64,000 nt of DNA, from the NCBI RefSeq assembly GCF_004341945.1, contig NZ_SMBP01000013.1, positions 1-64,000 of the forward strand. The letters are read 5' to 3'. The stretch is from Longicatena caecimuris (GTDB taxonomy: Bacteria; Bacillota_I; Bacilli_A; Erysipelotrichales; Erysipelotrichaceae). Position 1 is the stretch's first letter. Each line of letters opens with the position of its first letter. The position numbers were made by a program, and so were the translations under genes. Positions 1 through 9,637 of this stretch are shown here, in pieces. The notes under the pieces were generated by a model. It did not search any database. It was not told the DNA's origin and saw only the letters and a list, made by a program, of their open reading frames with translations.

Positions 1-17
1 CCATAGTTAAATTATAC

Positions 18-61
18 CAAAAAAATACGCCATTCTCTTATGAGTTTGACGTATTTTTATT
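18..61 (+). terminator. intrinsic terminator of an upstream gene
   Basis: The arms AAAAATACG (21-29) and CGTATTTTT (50-58) form a hairpin with A and T runs outside, as in an intrinsic terminator. A second weaker hairpin follows (GAGGCT 65-70 with AGCCTC 87-92). Together they suggest that the pilus operon starts after a transcript end, but the upstream gene lies outside the window. Confidence 0.5.
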
Positions 62-121
62 TGTGAGGCTATTTCTTATTCGTTACAGCCTCTTTCACTT
101 TATAGAAAGGAAGGGATAAAG

Positions 122-892
122 TTGGAAAAGATACTTATCATATTTTACGTATATGCATTCTTAATCGGTATATGTATTGCCAGCTTTATCAACGTCGTGA
201 TTTGGCGCGTACCTCAAGGTTTGTCTGTGGCAAAGGGTAGATCATATTGCCCCAATTGTCATCATACATTAGCGTGGTATGATTTATTTCCTATTTTCAG
301 TTATCTCCTTTTGAAAGGGAAATGTCGTTATTGTGGTGTTAAAATTCCCATGCGAGATACGATCATAGAATTTCTTGGTGGTGGTGTAGCAATCTTTTGC
401 TTTCATCGTTATCAATTCACATGGGATACCCTTATCATCTTCTCTGTTATCATGATTTTTTTGGCAATAACAATGATTGATTTTGATACGATGACTATTC
501 CAAACGGTCTTATTATCGCATTGGTAGTACCGGCTGTTCTGATGACTATTTTACATCCTGAAATCACGTTGCTTGAAAGAGGTATTGGCTTTTTTATCGT
601 ATCCTTACCAATGTATCTTTTAACTTTAATGATTCCTGATTGCTTTGGCGGTGGGGATATTAAATTATTGGCTGTTTCAGGTTTTATGATTGGATGGAAA
701 GGCATACTTTTAGGAGCATTTATTGGTGTTTTAACTTGTGGCTGTTATGCAAGTTGGTTATTGATAACTAAAAAAACACAAAAAGGCGCACATATTGCGT
801 TTGGTCCTTATTTATGCTTTGGAATTGTGGTATCATTAATGTATAGTGAATTTATCATACATACGTATTTATCTATGTTTGGTTTAAAATAA
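122..892 (+). CDS. pilD: type IV prepilin peptidase / N-methyltransferase (PilD/ComC/GspO family)
   Basis: This polytopic membrane aspartyl protease cleaves prepilin leaders after Gly and methylates the new N-terminus. The N-terminal cytoplasmic loop has the zinc-type double CxxC (C43, C46, C68, C71), the signature of the bifunctional methylating form. Catalytic aspartates are expected in the FDTMTIPN motif (D122) and the FGGGD motif (D179). The rest is a series of hydrophobic helices. The length of 256 aa is normal for the family. The start is TTG at 122, behind AAGGAAGGG (106-114). It is the first gene of the pilus operon visible here and is followed 14 bp later by pilC, so its substrates are very likely the prepilins encoded at 5.4-7.9 kb. 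Confidence 0.93.
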   Translation: MEKILIIFYVYAFLIGICIASFINVVIWRVPQGLSVAKGRSYCPNCHHTLAWYDLFPIFSYLLLKGKCRYCGVKIPMRDTIIEFLGGGVAIFCFHRYQFTWDTLIIFSVIMIFLAITMIDFDTMTIPNGLIIALVVPAVLMTILHPEITLLERGIGFFIVSLPMYLLTLMIPDCFGGGDIKLLAVSGFMIGWKGILLGAFIGVLTCGCYASWLLITKKTQKGAHIAFGPYLCFGIVVSLMYSEFIIHTYLSMFGLK

Positions 893-906
893 ACGAGGTG
901 ACGATC

Positions 907-2100
907 ATGGCTACGTTTAAATATACTGCAAAAGATATGGATGCAAAAAAAATAACCGGCAAGATGGAGGCAAATGATCGTAAAGAGCTTGCCGCTTTTC
1001 TGCGTAGTGACGGCAAATTTTTAATAGAATGTAAAGATGTTACGAATATTGAAAAAAACACTTATAAACTAAAATTGAAGGAATTATCAGATTTCTCACG
1101 TCAATTAGGAACGATGATAGGCTCTGGAGTAAGTTTAATACGTGCGATTTCAATCTTAGTGCAGAGACAAAAAAATCCTAAAATCAAAGCTATTTATACA
1201 GATATCTATCGAAAGCTGCAACAGGGTATGACATTATCATATGCTATGGAAGAGCAAGGAAAAGCTTTTCCAGAATTAATGATTAATATGTATCGAACTG
1301 GTGAAACCAGCGGTCAAATGGAACGTGTTGCGATGACGATGGCTTTACAATATGAAAAAGATAATCGAATAAAAGGTAAAGTACGTAATGCGATGATTTA
1401 TCCTATTATTCTGATATGTGTTACGATTTTTGTTGTAATTGGAGTATTCACCTTTATCATTCCAAGTTTCTCTAAGGTCTTTAATGGTATGGAACTTCCT
1501 ATGATCACCAAAATTGTAAATGCAATCAGTGAAGCAATGCTTGCTTATTGGTATTGGATGCTTATTGGTGTGTTGTGTATGGTGGCTTTGATTGCAGGTA
1601 TGTTGCGTGTTGAAAAAATACGATACAAAGTGGATCAAATGAAATTGAAATTTCCTAAATTAGGTAAATTATTAGGAACGATTTATACATCAAGATTTGC
1701 CAGAAATATGTGTTCCTTATATACAAGTGGGATATCTATTATTAATGGCTTAATGATCGTAAAAGATAATATTGGAAATAAATATATAGAATCACAATTT
1801 GATCAAGTTATTCGCATGGTACGTAATGGCACTTCTTTATCTCAAAGTATTCAAAAAATTGATGGTTTTGATGCAAAATTAGCAAGTTCTATCTATATTG
1901 GCGAAGAGAGCGGTAAGCTAGAGGATATGCTATCATCATTAGCAGATGATTTTGACTATGAGGCAGAAATGGCAACACAAAAAATGGTTGCTATGCTAGA
2001 ACCAATTATGATTATCTTTTTAGCACTTATCGTATTATGTGTTATGTTATCAGTATTATTACCAATCTATCAAATGTATCAGAATCCAACAATTGGATAA
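907..2100 (+). CDS. pilC: type IV pilus inner-membrane platform protein PilC (GspF family)
   Basis: PilC is the polytopic platform that couples the PilB/PilT motors to pilin assembly. Two GspF domains are visible, about residues 55-180 and 255-385, each ending in hydrophobic segments; the repeated SGxS...A motif appears as GSGVSLIRAI and TSGISIINGL. An in-frame GTG at 898 lies inside the ribosome binding site GAGGTG (895-900), so I place the start at ATG 907 (MATFKYTAKD), which gives 397 aa. The N-terminal FKYTAKD resembles the usual GspF opening. It lies between the prepilin peptidase and pilM. Confidence 0.93.
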   Translation: MATFKYTAKDMDAKKITGKMEANDRKELAAFLRSDGKFLIECKDVTNIEKNTYKLKLKELSDFSRQLGTMIGSGVSLIRAISILVQRQKNPKIKAIYTDIYRKLQQGMTLSYAMEEQGKAFPELMINMYRTGETSGQMERVAMTMALQYEKDNRIKGKVRNAMIYPIILICVTIFVVIGVFTFIIPSFSKVFNGMELPMITKIVNAISEAMLAYWYWMLIGVLCMVALIAGMLRVEKIRYKVDQMKLKFPKLGKLLGTIYTSRFARNMCSLYTSGISIINGLMIVKDNIGNKYIESQFDQVIRMVRNGTSLSQSIQKIDGFDAKLASSIYIGEESGKLEDMLSSLADDFDYEAEMATQKMVAMLEPIMIIFLALIVLCVMLSVLLPIYQMYQNPTIG

Positions 2101-2117
2101 AGATGGGAGGAAGTAGC

Positions 2118-3029
2118 ATGGGAAAGGAAAATGTTATTTATATATCTTCACATGGAGTACAGCTAATCAGCGGCTCTAATGATAAAGAAGATATGATCAA
2201 AGTGGATGCTTTCCGCGAATATCCGTTAGCAGAAGGTGCTATGATTAATGGTGTTATCACGGATGATACCCCTATTTTGGAAATCTTAAAGGAAATGAGA
2301 AGTAATGGGATAACGACTGCCAGATTGTTGATAGACAGCGGACAGATTCTTACCAAAAATGTAGATGTACCTATTTTAAAAAAGAAAGAATTACTGCAAA
2401 TCACAAGAGATGAATTATCAGATATTGAAGGCAGTTATGAAGATTTGGTATATGATTACTGTGTGTTACGTCCCAAATATGAAGATGGCAGAAAAGGTGG
2501 AGAAATTTTATGTTGCGCGATTGAGCGAAAACTGTTAGCTTCTTATATAGAACTGTTTGAAAATGCAGAAATCACTTTAAAAGGGATTGATATTTCTGTA
2601 AACGCATTGCAAAAGTTAACAAATGAATTAGTTGATATGGCGGATAAAACCTATGTGATATCTGTTATTGATGGAAATAATGTATCCAGTTATTTATTTG
2701 AGAATAACCATTATACCTTTTCAAATCGTACACGTTTATTTTCTGATCGAGGAACTTATGAATTTATTATGGAAATGAATAGTAATATCTCACAATTAAT
2801 ACAATTCAGCAAATCGAAACGGAGTCAGTATACTATTGAAACGGCTTATTTTTGTGGCTTAGATGATGAAGAAGAACAAAAGGTATTTAAGAATATAAGG
2901 GAAAATCTTGATATTGAAGCAAAAGAATTTCCCAATTCAAAAATTATATACATAACAGATAAAAGTAGAGAAAAGGCATTTCAGTTACACGATTATGTAT
3001 TTACTGTCGGATGTCTGATTAGAAAGTGA
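2118..3029 (+). CDS. pilM: PilM-like pilus assembly protein (actin-like ATPase fold)
   Basis: In characterised systems PilM is a cytoplasmic actin/FtsA-fold protein that binds the PilN N-terminus and links the inner-membrane subcomplex to the rest of the machine. Similarity here is weak and is supported mainly by position (pilC, then this gene, then two single-TM coiled-coil proteins), a length of 303 aa, and the absence of TM segments. The open frame extends upstream to 2037 inside pilC, but the best start is ATG 2118 behind GGAGGAAG (2106-2113). The stop overlaps the next gene's ribosome binding site, implying coupling. Confidence 0.72.
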   Translation: MGKENVIYISSHGVQLISGSNDKEDMIKVDAFREYPLAEGAMINGVITDDTPILEILKEMRSNGITTARLLIDSGQILTKNVDVPILKKKELLQITRDELSDIEGSYEDLVYDYCVLRPKYEDGRKGGEILCCAIERKLLASYIELFENAEITLKGIDISVNALQKLTNELVDMADKTYVISVIDGNNVSSYLFENNHYTFSNRTRLFSDRGTYEFIMEMNSNISQLIQFSKSKRSQYTIETAYFCGLDDEEEQKVFKNIRENLDIEAKEFPNSKIIYITDKSREKAFQLHDYVFTVGCLIRK

Positions 3030-3041
3030 GGTGTACCTGAA

Positions 3042-3770
3042 ATGGCAAGTAAGCTTAGTAAGAAAGATATTGATTTGCTTTCTGCTTATAAGCAGAAAAA
3101 AGAAACACCTAAATATACAGGGGCTTTAAAGTATGCGGCATTACCATCAGGTATGCTGATCGTAGTTTTAGCTTTATTTATTTACTTTACGTTATCAAAT
3201 CATCAATTAGAAAATGAAACAGAAGATTTAAAGCAACAAACTACAAAAATACAAGAACAAATCGCGAATGATCCTAACCTAGAACGCTATAATTCCTTAC
3301 AAACAGTAAAAAGAGATATTGCTGCTTATAAAAAATTTAAAAAAGATATTCAATCCTATCCGGAACTTAGTCAGGATACTTTTGATAAAATTTTATTGGC
3401 AAGTGATGTAGATATTACTGTTACTAGCTTTAATTATACAAGAGAATCGCAAATTGTTACCCTGCAAATCGAAGGCACGAATGTAAACTCCACGGAACAA
3501 TTTGTGAGAAGGTTAAAAAATACCGATTTATTTGCGATGGTTAATTATTCTGGATATGTACAGAATGAAAAAATACTTGCAAACAATGATACTGTAAGTA
3601 AAAAGCAAGACGCTACAGATAATAAACAGACGAATAAGAATGTAAGTGATGCTCAGGCATTGATGGAACTTTTAGAAAATTTGAATAAGACACAACAACA
3701 AGAAACAATTAAACAACAACCAGAAACACAGAAAGTTTATACTGCGACTATTCTGTGCACATTGAAGTAG
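3042..3770 (+). CDS. PilN-like pilus assembly protein
   Basis: A 242 aa bitopic protein. It has a basic cytoplasmic N-terminus (about 1-30), one TM helix (about 31-49), a coiled-coil stretch (about 50-90, QLENETEDLKQQTTKIQEQI) and a periplasmic-type globular part ending in a Gln/Asn-rich tail (about 185-235). This is the architecture of PilN, which pairs with PilO and binds PilM through its N-terminus. GAGGTG lies 8 nt before the ATG, overlapping the pilM stop. Identification rests on architecture and position, since the sequence is divergent. The polar Q/N/K-rich tail is unusual. Confidence 0.62.
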   Translation: MASKLSKKDIDLLSAYKQKKETPKYTGALKYAALPSGMLIVVLALFIYFTLSNHQLENETEDLKQQTTKIQEQIANDPNLERYNSLQTVKRDIAAYKKFKKDIQSYPELSQDTFDKILLASDVDITVTSFNYTRESQIVTLQIEGTNVNSTEQFVRRLKNTDLFAMVNYSGYVQNEKILANNDTVSKKQDATDNKQTNKNVSDAQALMELLENLNKTQQQETIKQQPETQKVYTATILCTLK

Positions 3771-3780
3771 GTGATGAAAC

Positions 3781-4407
3781 ATGAAACAGACATTAACAAA
3801 ACGTGAAAAAGTATTGTTGTATATATTATTATGTATCATCATCGTTGTAGGTGGATTCTTTTATTTAATTATGCCAGCGATGGAAAAACATACGGTTTTG
3901 CAAGCAAAAAAAGATACTGCAGAAATGGAATTGATTAGTACAAAAGCATCTATTCCACGATATGATGATCTTGATAAAGAAATAAAAGAGGCTAGCAAAG
4001 AGTTAAAAGCGATAAAGGCAAAATTTTATGACAATCTGAAAAAAGAAGATGTTGATAAAATAATCACGAAATTAGCTATGGATCATTATTTAGAACCAAC
4101 AAGCTTGAGTATTACAGATGTTAGTGAAGAAGAAATTCTTAATTATAAGGAAAGTTTAAAAGCCATTGAGAAAAAAGATGAAAATAAAAATGAGGACGGT
4201 ACAAAAGAAAAAAAGAAAAACATCCTCAAAGTGTATAACATTTCATTAAGCGTAGATGGAACTGTCTTAAATTTGCAGAATATGATAAATGATGCGAATA
4301 AAATGAAATCTTTAAAAGTGGCAAGCGTGAATTACAATAGTGTCATTTCAAAAGATGAAAAATCAAATAGCATGATGGTAACTTTTAAATTATTTATGCT
4401 GTCATAA
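3781..4407 (+). CDS. PilO-like pilus assembly protein
   Basis: A 208 aa protein with an N-terminal TM helix (about 11-32), then a coiled coil (about 40-85) and a small C-terminal domain. That is the PilO plan: a membrane-anchored partner of PilN that aligns the pilus platform. A charged Lys/Glu/Asn low-complexity insert (about 125-145) interrupts the globular region. It follows the PilN-like gene after 10 bp and has its own AGGTGAT ribosome binding site. Assigned from architecture and order rather than strong motifs. Confidence 0.65.
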   Translation: MKQTLTKREKVLLYILLCIIIVVGGFFYLIMPAMEKHTVLQAKKDTAEMELISTKASIPRYDDLDKEIKEASKELKAIKAKFYDNLKKEDVDKIITKLAMDHYLEPTSLSITDVSEEEILNYKESLKAIEKKDENKNEDGTKEKKKNILKVYNISLSVDGTVLNLQNMINDANKMKSLKVASVNYNSVISKDEKSNSMMVTFKLFMLS

Positions 4408-4423
4408 AGTAGGAGGTGAGAAT

Positions 4424-5434
4424 ATGAAAGACAATAAAAAAGGCTCAGCTTTATTATGGGCAATTGTTGTCGTTATGGTTCTTGAGATTGTTATTGCAGC
4501 CTCAATGACGATTGCATATTCTTACTATAATCGCTCAGTTGAAAAGAATATAGAAAGGCAGGCCTATCTTTCTGCTAAGAGTGTTGTGACAAATGTTACA
4601 GAAAATATTCTGAATAAAAATTCAGATTATATAAAGTTAATTCCAGATGGTACAAATAGTGTGACTACGACGATCAATGACGTGGTGAATGGTAAACATA
4701 CATTCCCAGAAGCATTAGGTAAATTAAAATTATTGACATTGAGTGTTTCTACTAAAACGGTAGATGATGTTGAATATGTCTTTTTAACGATTAGTGGAAC
4801 TGTAACTTATGCTAGTAAGACATGTACCATAAGTGCGGATTTAAAAAGACTTGTAACTGAATCAAATAAAAATTGGACATTGATTAAATATTATGAAGGC
4901 AGTAAAGAAGTTCAATTACCATATAATATTCAAACAGGTAAGGATACATATGATTCTATTGATACAATTTTCACTTATTTTAAGAATGGTGATAAAGCGG
5001 CAATGCAAGAAGAGTATAAGAAACATGGTATAAGCGTAACAGATGGATTAACATTTAATAACGATAAATTACGAATTTATATTTATCAAGTGCTTATGAA
5101 TGGCTCTTCACCAAAGTTGAATATGGATGAGTTTAACTTGCCAAAATCATTAGCTGGTTCGCAATTATATGCTCATGTAATGTTTGGTGTAGTAGATGGC
5201 GAGCCTGTCTGTTTCATCTATGCAACGGCAACGGAAAGTGGTGCTGTTTCTGATTGGAAACCAATTTTAGTTTTTGATCCAATTACGCAACACTGGTATT
5301 TTAGAGTAAATCAATGGGGGAATAATGATTATCTTAGCATGGCACAATTGAATAGTGGGACTCCCGAAAATAGAAGAATTATATATGATAATTTAGTAAG
5401 TAGCTTTGTAGAAGAAAATATAGCAGACAAATAG
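4424..5434 (+). CDS. PilX/GspK-like pseudopilin
   Basis: A 336 aa protein that starts with a short basic, Gly-containing leader (MKDNKKGSALLWAIV) and a hydrophobic helix of about 20 residues, followed by a long soluble domain. The leader matches the loose PilX N-terminal pattern (G-SALL-x-hydrophobic) and lacks the Glu at position 5 of true major pilins, which is typical of GspK/PilX tip proteins. The extracellular part (35-336) is not recognised. A strong AGGAGGTG ribosome binding site precedes the ATG. It stands first in a run of three (pseudo)pilin genes, consistent with a minor pilin that primes assembly. Confidence 0.65.
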   Translation: MKDNKKGSALLWAIVVVMVLEIVIAASMTIAYSYYNRSVEKNIERQAYLSAKSVVTNVTENILNKNSDYIKLIPDGTNSVTTTINDVVNGKHTFPEALGKLKLLTLSVSTKTVDDVEYVFLTISGTVTYASKTCTISADLKRLVTESNKNWTLIKYYEGSKEVQLPYNIQTGKDTYDSIDTIFTYFKNGDKAAMQEEYKKHGISVTDGLTFNNDKLRIYIYQVLMNGSSPKLNMDEFNLPKSLAGSQLYAHVMFGVVDGEPVCFIYATATESGAVSDWKPILVFDPITQHWYFRVNQWGNNDYLSMAQLNSGTPENRRIIYDNLVSSFVEENIADK

Positions 5435-5460
5435 CTTAAAATGAGAAGGAGGTTATAGGT

Positions 5461-6429
5461 ATGAACAATAAAGGTGTTACATTAATTGAAATGATTGTCG
5501 CTATCTTGATTCTGTCTATTTCCTCTATAACGATTGCGGCAGGGTTCAATGGTGTTATTCAACGAATGGGCAAAGCTGCTAAAGTTAAAACAGCTAGCAA
5601 TGAGATGTTTTCCTTTATCGAAGGCAATCAAGAAGTTAAAGATAAAGTAAAGGTGAATAAAAAAGATCAAGATGCCTCTTATATATTGCATGCTGATAAT
5701 GGTGTTGATGATATAGAAGTACAAGCTACCTATAATGAGTATACAGGTACAAACGGTGCAGATATCGTTTTAAAAGCAATCACTAAAATTAAACAGAGCA
5801 CCACTCCGTTAAAGGATTTTGATGTATATAAAGATAGTGTAAATATAGGAAATGATCTATATGCTACATTAAATGATAGTGAAACAAAGAGTTGTGGATT
5901 AAATCAAAGTACTTGTAAAAGAGATGGCTATAATGATCATGTTTTTAAAAATTTAAAAGATACTTATCAAATTCAACCATTTCCAAATGAACTATTGCCT
6001 TCTGAATATAAAAGCCAATCATTTTATATAAATGCGTTTTATGCTTGGGAAAATAAGACGATATCAACAAATTGTAGTAATGAAAAGTTGATATATTTAT
6101 CGACAACTAATAAATATTATGAATATTCTCCTTATGAATTAAATGTCGATAATATTTCAATTATTTATAATTATTTAGATAATAAATGGTATTGTAAGCC
6201 TTCCAATATTACAGTTGCGATTGTTTATGATGATAAGATGTTTAGTGGCGCTTATTATCATGACACTTATATATCTGTAAATGGGGCAACAGAACAAAGG
6301 TATGATGATTTTCAGGATTTTATACATAAAGAAGTGAAGAAACAAAATTCAGGTTGGTATGTCTTAGATCCTGATGAGAACTATGATGGTGAAAATATTG
6401 ATGATTGTTGGATTTCAGTAAATTCATGA
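5461..6429 (+). CDS. prepilin-type minor pilin
   Basis: The leader is short and class III-like: MNNKG, then cleavage before VTLIE with the conserved Glu at +5, then a hydrophobic helix to about residue 28. The product should therefore be processed by the prepilin peptidase at the start of the operon. The 290-residue ectodomain is Asn/Tyr/Asp-rich and contains several Cys residues (for example around 140-147), possibly disulfides; I do not recognise a named domain. Its size (322 aa) exceeds that of typical major pilins, so a minor or tip role is more likely. AAGGAGG precedes the ATG. Confidence 0.8.
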   Translation: MNNKGVTLIEMIVAILILSISSITIAAGFNGVIQRMGKAAKVKTASNEMFSFIEGNQEVKDKVKVNKKDQDASYILHADNGVDDIEVQATYNEYTGTNGADIVLKAITKIKQSTTPLKDFDVYKDSVNIGNDLYATLNDSETKSCGLNQSTCKRDGYNDHVFKNLKDTYQIQPFPNELLPSEYKSQSFYINAFYAWENKTISTNCSNEKLIYLSTTNKYYEYSPYELNVDNISIIYNYLDNKWYCKPSNITVAIVYDDKMFSGAYYHDTYISVNGATEQRYDDFQDFIHKEVKKQNSGWYVLDPDENYDGENIDDCWISVNS

Positions 6430-6453
6430 TGACGTTAGGAAGGAGAAATAACT

Positions 6454-7875
6454 ATGAAGTCAAAAAAACTTAATAATAAAGGCTTTACTTTAATGGAAAT
6501 CATTGTGACTTTGCTTATTTCTTCTTTAGTTATGATGATTGCTGGTTCTTTAATTTTGAACTCTCTAGGGTATTTTAATAAAGCTGCCACAACAGATGCG
6601 GATAAACAATCTTTAGATCTATTGGCGGATTTCGTAAGAGATCAGCTGTTATATGCAAGTGATGTAAAGGTTTTAAAAAGTAATGAAGAAAGACCTGAGG
6701 GAAATGATTGGAAATGGCTTTATGTCAAAGATGGTAGATTAATGCTCGGTCATGTTGACGCAACAGATAGTGAAGCATATAATGATGATTTTTATAATAG
6801 ACGAATATTAGAAATAAGTGCTAAGGGTTTTAATGAAAATCGACTTGATTTGAAATTCATTTATTATAAGAATAACGATAGCGAGAAAAAAGAAGTATAT
6901 AAAACTTCAACAACATTAGAACTTTTGAATATGGAACATAATAAAAATGCAAATCCTCTACAGGCGGAAACAAAAAATTTGACAGACCATATTATTTATT
7001 ACCGCAATGGTGAATTTGAAAATAAAGAATCTAGTGGCGGTGGTGAAGAAGAACCGGATGATACAGATTATGATGGAACTGTTGGAGGGGAAATCGCTTG
7101 TAAGAATGAATTAAATACCGCAACTCAGTGGGTAGCAAGGGGAACTTATAAAAAAGGAACTTTTGTTGAATTTAAAGGTACTTGGTATAGGGCAATAGTA
7201 GATGTCGAAAATGATGATTCTGATCCACATACGAATGATAAAGGGCAATGGAAAGCTATTATGACAGGCTGGCAAGTTACAAGCTCTTATGAAAAAGGCG
7301 ATGTTGTTGAATTTCCAATAAATACGAAGTTTTATTATAGAAAAATTATTGATTATAATCCTGCTCACAGAGGTCAAATTTATAATCCAGACCATCGAGA
7401 TGTATGGGAACCTATCAAAAAGGAAGATATACAGCCATTAAAATGTAAAATTATTGAAGATACTCCTACAGATAACAGCAGTAAAACGGTAGCAAGTGAA
7501 TATGAACGTTGCCCAAGTAATGTTTTGGAATGGGATAGTGGAAATAAACTATATCCAGGAGAATATGTAAAATATAATGGACAGTTATATCGCTGTATTA
7601 GTAATGAAGAAATCAACTGGGGACATGCTCATCAATTACCACCAGGTACAATAAATAGTCAGAAATATTGGAAAAAGATCAGCGAGGATTTTGATGAATA
7701 CAGTACGTATTTTAAAGGAGATATAGTTAAAGATACAGATGGAAAATATTATCAATTACTTACAGAAAATACGACAACAACACATCATCCTAGTCTTGTT
7801 CCTGCAGTGTGGAAATTAATTGATATTGATGATGTTTCAATTACCACTCCATCATGTAGAACTTCATGGTTATAA
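6454..7875 (+). CDS. prepilin with four CBM5/12-like repeats (candidate adhesive tip pilin)
   Basis: The N-terminus KLNNKGFTLMEIIVTLL is a textbook prepilin leader and helix (cleavage after Gly10, Glu at +5). After a pilin-like domain (about 40-190) and a Gly/Glu/Asp-rich linker (about 190-215) come four repeats at about 222-269, 272-320, 354-408 and 410-456. Each has the pattern Y-x-K/P-G-(D/T/E)-x-V...(W/Y)-Y-R/Q...P...W-K/E-x-I. This aromatic-rich pattern resembles the chitin-binding type 3 (CBM5/12) module, which binds polysaccharide through exposed Trp/Tyr. I infer a surface-displayed, carbohydrate-binding minor pilin. Ligand specificity cannot be read from sequence. The AAGGAG ribosome binding site is 8-9 nt upstream. 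Confidence 0.82.
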   Translation: MKSKKLNNKGFTLMEIIVTLLISSLVMMIAGSLILNSLGYFNKAATTDADKQSLDLLADFVRDQLLYASDVKVLKSNEERPEGNDWKWLYVKDGRLMLGHVDATDSEAYNDDFYNRRILEISAKGFNENRLDLKFIYYKNNDSEKKEVYKTSTTLELLNMEHNKNANPLQAETKNLTDHIIYYRNGEFENKESSGGGEEEPDDTDYDGTVGGEIACKNELNTATQWVARGTYKKGTFVEFKGTWYRAIVDVENDDSDPHTNDKGQWKAIMTGWQVTSSYEKGDVVEFPINTKFYYRKIIDYNPAHRGQIYNPDHRDVWEPIKKEDIQPLKCKIIEDTPTDNSSKTVASEYERCPSNVLEWDSGNKLYPGEYVKYNGQLYRCISNEEINWGHAHQLPPGTINSQKYWKKISEDFDEYSTYFKGDIVKDTDGKYYQLLTENTTTTHHPSLVPAVWKLIDIDDVSITTPSCRTSWL

Positions 7876-7955
7876 ATTATTTTATAACCTACTCATTACT
7901 TCCCACCTAAATGTAGAAGAAGTAATCATTATCATAAAAAGGAGGACGCACTCTT

Positions 7956-9629
7956 ATGAAAAATATACCAATAGGTGAAGTGTTAAAAGAATATGGTTAT
8001 ATCTCTGAAGAACAACTTCAAACAGCACTTGCCGAGCAGAAGAAAGATCGATCAAAACGTTTAGGTCAGCATTTGATTGATTTAGGCTTTATCAGCGAAA
8101 AACAGATGTTAAAAGCATTGAGTGATAAGTTAAATGAACCATTGGTTGATATGAACAATGTAGAAATCGAAGTCGATGCCGTAGCAAAGATTCCAAAGAC
8201 TTTAGCATTAAAGTATGATCTGATTGCGATTTCTGAGAATAATGGACGCTTAACGGTGGTTACCAGTGATCCATTGAATTTCTATGGTATTGAAGATGTA
8301 CGATTAGTTACAGGTATGAATCTTGCTATATGCTTAAGTGAAAAGAAAGAAATTCTACGAGCGATTGATTATTATTATGCGGAAATCAAGGCACGTGAAG
8401 CTGCCAGTGTGGCAAATGAAAATGTTGTTTCTTTTGAATTTGATGAAAGTGAATTATTTAATTCTGAAGAAGATGATACACCGGTTGTTAAACTGTTTAG
8501 CTCTTTGCTGACAAGAGGGTATAATGCAAATGCAAGTGATATTCATATTGAACCATTTGAAGATAAAACCATGGTACGTATGCGTATTGATGGAATGATC
8601 ATTGATTATGTTCAGCTGGCAAAGAATCTACATCAATCTCTTATTGTGCGTATCAAGATCATGGCAAATATGGATATTGCTGAAAAACGTGTTCCTCAGG
8701 ATGGTCATTTTGTTACGACCTTAGAAGGTACGAAGATGAACCTTCGTGTATCTGTTATTCCTACAGTGTATGGAGAAAAGGCCGTTTTACGTTTTTTAAA
8801 TAGCAATACGCCAATTCTGAATGATACTCAATATGGTATGAATTTAGAAAATTATCAAAAGATGCGCAAGATGATGGAAATGCCGCATGGTATCATATAC
8901 TTAACCGGGCCTACCGGAAGCGGGAAAACAACGACGTTATATATGATTTTGGAAACTTTGGCAAAACGTCAGGTAAATATTTCAACGATCGAAGATCCTG
9001 TGGAGAAAAACATTGAACGTGTCAATCAGATGCAGATTAATAATGCGGCAGGCTTGACCTTTGAAAAGGGATTGCGTGCATTATTGCGACAGGATCCCGA
9101 TATTATCATGGTTGGTGAAACACGTGATGGAGAAACCGCTTCTATATCTGTCAGAGCAGCAATCACCGGACACTTGGTATTAAGCTCTTTACATACCAAT
9201 GATGCAATTAGTACGATTGTTCGTTTGCAGGATATGGGGGTAGAGCCGTATATGGTAGCCAATTCTTTAATTGGTAGTGTTTCACAGCGTTTGGTTAGAA
9301 CAATCTGTCCACATTGTAAAGAAAAGATACGAACAACGGCGCTTGAACGTGAAGAACTTGGTGAAGATGTCGAATATATGTATCGTGGAGCAGGATGTCA
9401 TCAATGCAACCAGACAGGGTATAAAGGCAGAACCGCAGTGCATGAAATTATTTTGATTGATAAAGAAATGCGACGTATGATATCCAGTCATAAAGATATT
9501 GATGATATTTATGCTTATGTGAAAAAAAGTCAAAATTTAAGAACGCTGCGTGAAGAAACAATACAGCTTGTGAAAGATGGTTTAACAACGATTGATGAAT
9601 TACGTAAAATCAGTGTATACTCTGATTAG
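7956..9629 (+). CDS. pilB: type IV pilus extension ATPase PilB (GspE family)
   Basis: A hexameric cytoplasmic motor that drives pilus polymerisation. The order is an N-terminal MshEN/T2SSE_N domain (about 1-150), a linker, the N2 domain with SDIHIEP (about 194-200), Walker A GPTGSGKT (318-325), an Asp box and Walker B in the DPDIIMVGE region, a His box (SSLHTND), and a C-terminal zinc motif CPHC...CHQC typical of GspE/PilB. The length is 557 aa, as usual. It follows the CBM-like prepilin after an 80 bp gap and has an AAGGAGGA ribosome binding site. PilT follows 8 bp after its stop. Confidence 0.96.
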   Translation: MKNIPIGEVLKEYGYISEEQLQTALAEQKKDRSKRLGQHLIDLGFISEKQMLKALSDKLNEPLVDMNNVEIEVDAVAKIPKTLALKYDLIAISENNGRLTVVTSDPLNFYGIEDVRLVTGMNLAICLSEKKEILRAIDYYYAEIKAREAASVANENVVSFEFDESELFNSEEDDTPVVKLFSSLLTRGYNANASDIHIEPFEDKTMVRMRIDGMIIDYVQLAKNLHQSLIVRIKIMANMDIAEKRVPQDGHFVTTLEGTKMNLRVSVIPTVYGEKAVLRFLNSNTPILNDTQYGMNLENYQKMRKMMEMPHGIIYLTGPTGSGKTTTLYMILETLAKRQVNISTIEDPVEKNIERVNQMQINNAAGLTFEKGLRALLRQDPDIIMVGETRDGETASISVRAAITGHLVLSSLHTNDAISTIVRLQDMGVEPYMVANSLIGSVSQRLVRTICPHCKEKIRTTALEREELGEDVEYMYRGAGCHQCNQTGYKGRTAVHEIILIDKEMRRMISSHKDIDDIYAYVKKSQNLRTLREETIQLVKDGLTTIDELRKISVYSD

Positions 9630-9637
9630 GAGGCTTT

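Noticed and set aside
898-906. GTG start of pilC at 898
   Set aside because: The GTG is part of the ribosome binding site GAGGTG, which serves ATG 907.
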